A DNA stretch of 64,000 bases from an uncultured Haliea sp. (lineage in GTDB: Bacteria > Pseudomonadota > Gammaproteobacteria > Pseudomonadales > Halieaceae): assembly GCA_913062625.1 (NCBI GenBank), contig CAJXWP010000004.1, positions 33,398-97,397 of the forward strand, in the 5' to 3' direction. This document shows positions 62,762 to 64,000 of this stretch, one piece after another; within the stretch, counting starts at the first letter, position 1, and each line of letters begins with the position of its first letter. The notes beneath the pieces were generated by a model. It saw nothing but the letters and a program-made list of their open reading frames with translations. It was not told the DNA's origin and ran no database searches. Made by a program: the position numbers and the translations under genes.

Positions 62762-62869
62762 TCGGCCTCTAATCGCTGCCCCTCAAAGTGCAGGGCTGCA
62801 AGTGACGACTACCGAATGGCAGAGGGCAGTTGCTTGAGACCTTAGTCTAGGTTCCTCAGGTCTCAAACG

Positions 62870-63939
62870 TTAATTTTCCGATACTTCTCTAGGTACTGCT
62901 ACAGCACTACCACGCCTTTGCAGCATTTGTTGCATCTGCTGCATCATGCGATCGATAGTAAAGCTTGCCGTAGCCTGTCTGGGTGGAAACTCACGGAAAG
63001 TCATCAGCCACTTACCCACTTCCTGCTGTGTTGGGACAAAGAGCCACAGCTGATCCGCAAAGAAACGCGCATACTGACTAGAGTCGAGGGAAGTCTCATA
63101 AGGGTCTGTGCGGAGATTTACAACTCTTGGGAAATTCAGTGACTCGCGTGGGCCGCCCCAGCCTTCCATCTGGAAGGCGAAGTGTATTTTCCAATCGTTC
63201 CAGCGTATCGCGTTGAAGTTAGCATTGTCATCAAAGTAAAAAATATTTTCTCGATTTCCAGGGCCTTTTCCACTCAGTAAATCAGTTTGATCAAAGCCGT
63301 CGATGTGGACTTTGTAAGTCTTGTCACCTGCACGAAAGCCTTTCTTGAGCTTGGCTTTGATGTCCGGCTCACCAGCGGCAGTCAAGAAAGTCGGCAACCA
63401 GTCCTGATGATTCACAATGTCATTGATCACAGTGCCTTCATTCACCACGCCGGGCCAACGAATGAGGGCTGGAACTCGAAAACCACCCTCCCACGTTGAA
63501 CCTTTTTCCCCACGGAAGGGTTCAGAGCCGCCGTCCGGGTAGGTGTTGGTCTGTGAACCGTTGTCTGTGCTGTAAACCACAATAGTGTTGTCTGCAATAC
63601 CGAGGCTGTCTAGCTTGTCCAGAAGCTGGCCAACGTGGTAATCGTGCTCCATCATGCCATCGGCGTACAGACCATAACCGGAGCTGCCCCGCCACTTAGG
63701 TGCAAGGCGTGTCCACACGTGCATCCGTGTTGCATTGAACCAAATGAAGAACGGCTTATCGGCCTTGTGCGCTTTCTCCATAAATTTCAAAGCCGCATCA
63801 GCGAACTCTTGATCAGCCGTCTCCATGCGTTTCCGAGTGAGAGGGCCAGTATCTTCGATTTTCCCGTCACTATAGGAATGAATCACGCCACGTGGCGCAA
63901 AGCGCTTGTGAAATTCAGGATCCTTGGGATAGAAATAAG
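62870..63939 (-). CDS. Arylsulfatase family protein, 5' end missing
   Basis: Sulfatase C-terminal part. The open frame runs into the adapter at 63940, so the real gene is truncated by the contig end; codons before the GTG at 63886 (YPKDPEFHKRFAPRG) are clearly coding. Visible blocks are DTGPLTRKRMETADQEF, FIWFNATRMHVWTR, NTIVVYSTDNGSQTNTYPDG (the DNG metal/substrate region) and FRGEKGSTWEGGFRVPALIR. The N-terminal CxPxR motif, whose Cys becomes formylglycine, lies in the missing part. The product removes sulfate from esters. Confidence 0.88.
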
Positions 63940-64000
63940 CTGTCTCTTATACACATCTGACGCTGCCGACGAATAGAGAGGTGTAGATCTCGGTGGTCGC
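63940..64000 (+). other. Illumina Nextera adapter read-through (not genomic)
   Basis: CTGTCTCTTATACACATCT (63940-63958) is the Tn5 mosaic end used in Nextera libraries. GACGCTGCCGACGA (63959-63972), an 8-base i5 index ATAGAGAG (63973-63980; reverse complement CTCTCTAT, which I recall as index 502) and GTGTAGATCTCGGTGGTCGC (63981-64000) follow in the exact adapter order. It should be trimmed. Confidence 0.99.

Noticed and set aside
63635..63976. Forward frame reaching the right end
   Set aside because: It is opposite the sulfatase and its last residues are translated adapter.

Overview
The window reads as a chromosomal contig from a free-living, probably marine gammaproteobacterium. The evidence is the gene content: RibBX-type riboflavin gene, YbfF esterase, DUF3301, DUF3012 and DUF418 proteins, several outer-membrane barrels, lipoproteins with classical lipoboxes, and many acyl-CoA enzymes of the kind common in Cellvibrionales. 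The genus is not determined. The right end is not genomic: from 63940 to 64000 the sequence is an Illumina Nextera transposase end, an i5 index and the adapter tail, so the contig really stops at 63939 inside an arylsulfatase gene.

Layout. 0-23.6 kb is a dense, normal-looking region. It carries three crotonases that appear to have different jobs (hydratase, delta3-delta2 isomerase, dienoyl-CoA isomerase), two nitroreductases, a thiolase, an acylase lipoprotein, RibBX, a GlxA-type regulator, a long ketosynthase next to an FkbM methyltransferase, a PpiC/HupE pair, an oxidoreductase, a carboxylesterase, YbfF-DUF3301, and a GMC alcohol oxidoreductase followed by an aldehyde dehydrogenase. 24-33.5 kb is an eroded, partly AT-richer stretch. 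An apparently intact modABC molybdate transporter sits among broken genes: a multicopper oxidase, a molybdenum-storage (MosA/MosB-like) gene directly upstream of modA, a small membrane protein, a DUF486 protein and a DcaP-like porin. A diverged ~125-bp repeat lies on each side of the mod block. 33.8-39.3 kb holds envelope genes (barrel protein, DUF1254 protein, FadL-type transporter, glycine-rich lipoprotein).

The most interesting locus is 39.9-47.3 kb. Four tightly packed genes encode an SbnA-like and an SbnB-like enzyme (which together make L-2,3-diaminopropionate in staphylococci), an arginine:X amidinotransferase, and a 1409-aa membrane-bound Pls/PosA-type nonribosomal peptide synthetase. 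I infer a pathway to a cationic oligo- or polyamide built from diaminopropionate or its guanidino derivative. No siderophore synthetase or receptor accompanies it.

50.7-55.1 kb is a complete molybdenum-hydroxylase operon (XdhC, MocA, two-[2Fe-2S] subunit, Tat-exported molybdopterin subunit), which gives the molybdate transporter an obvious local use. The remainder holds an MscS-type channel, a LuxR-like regulator, a TetR regulator, a paired DnaA-box motif, queD with a hexanucleotide repeat over its start, tRNA-Val and tRNA-Asp, an outer-membrane protein and the truncated sulfatase. I saw no CRISPR array, rRNA gene, intact insertion sequence or integrase.
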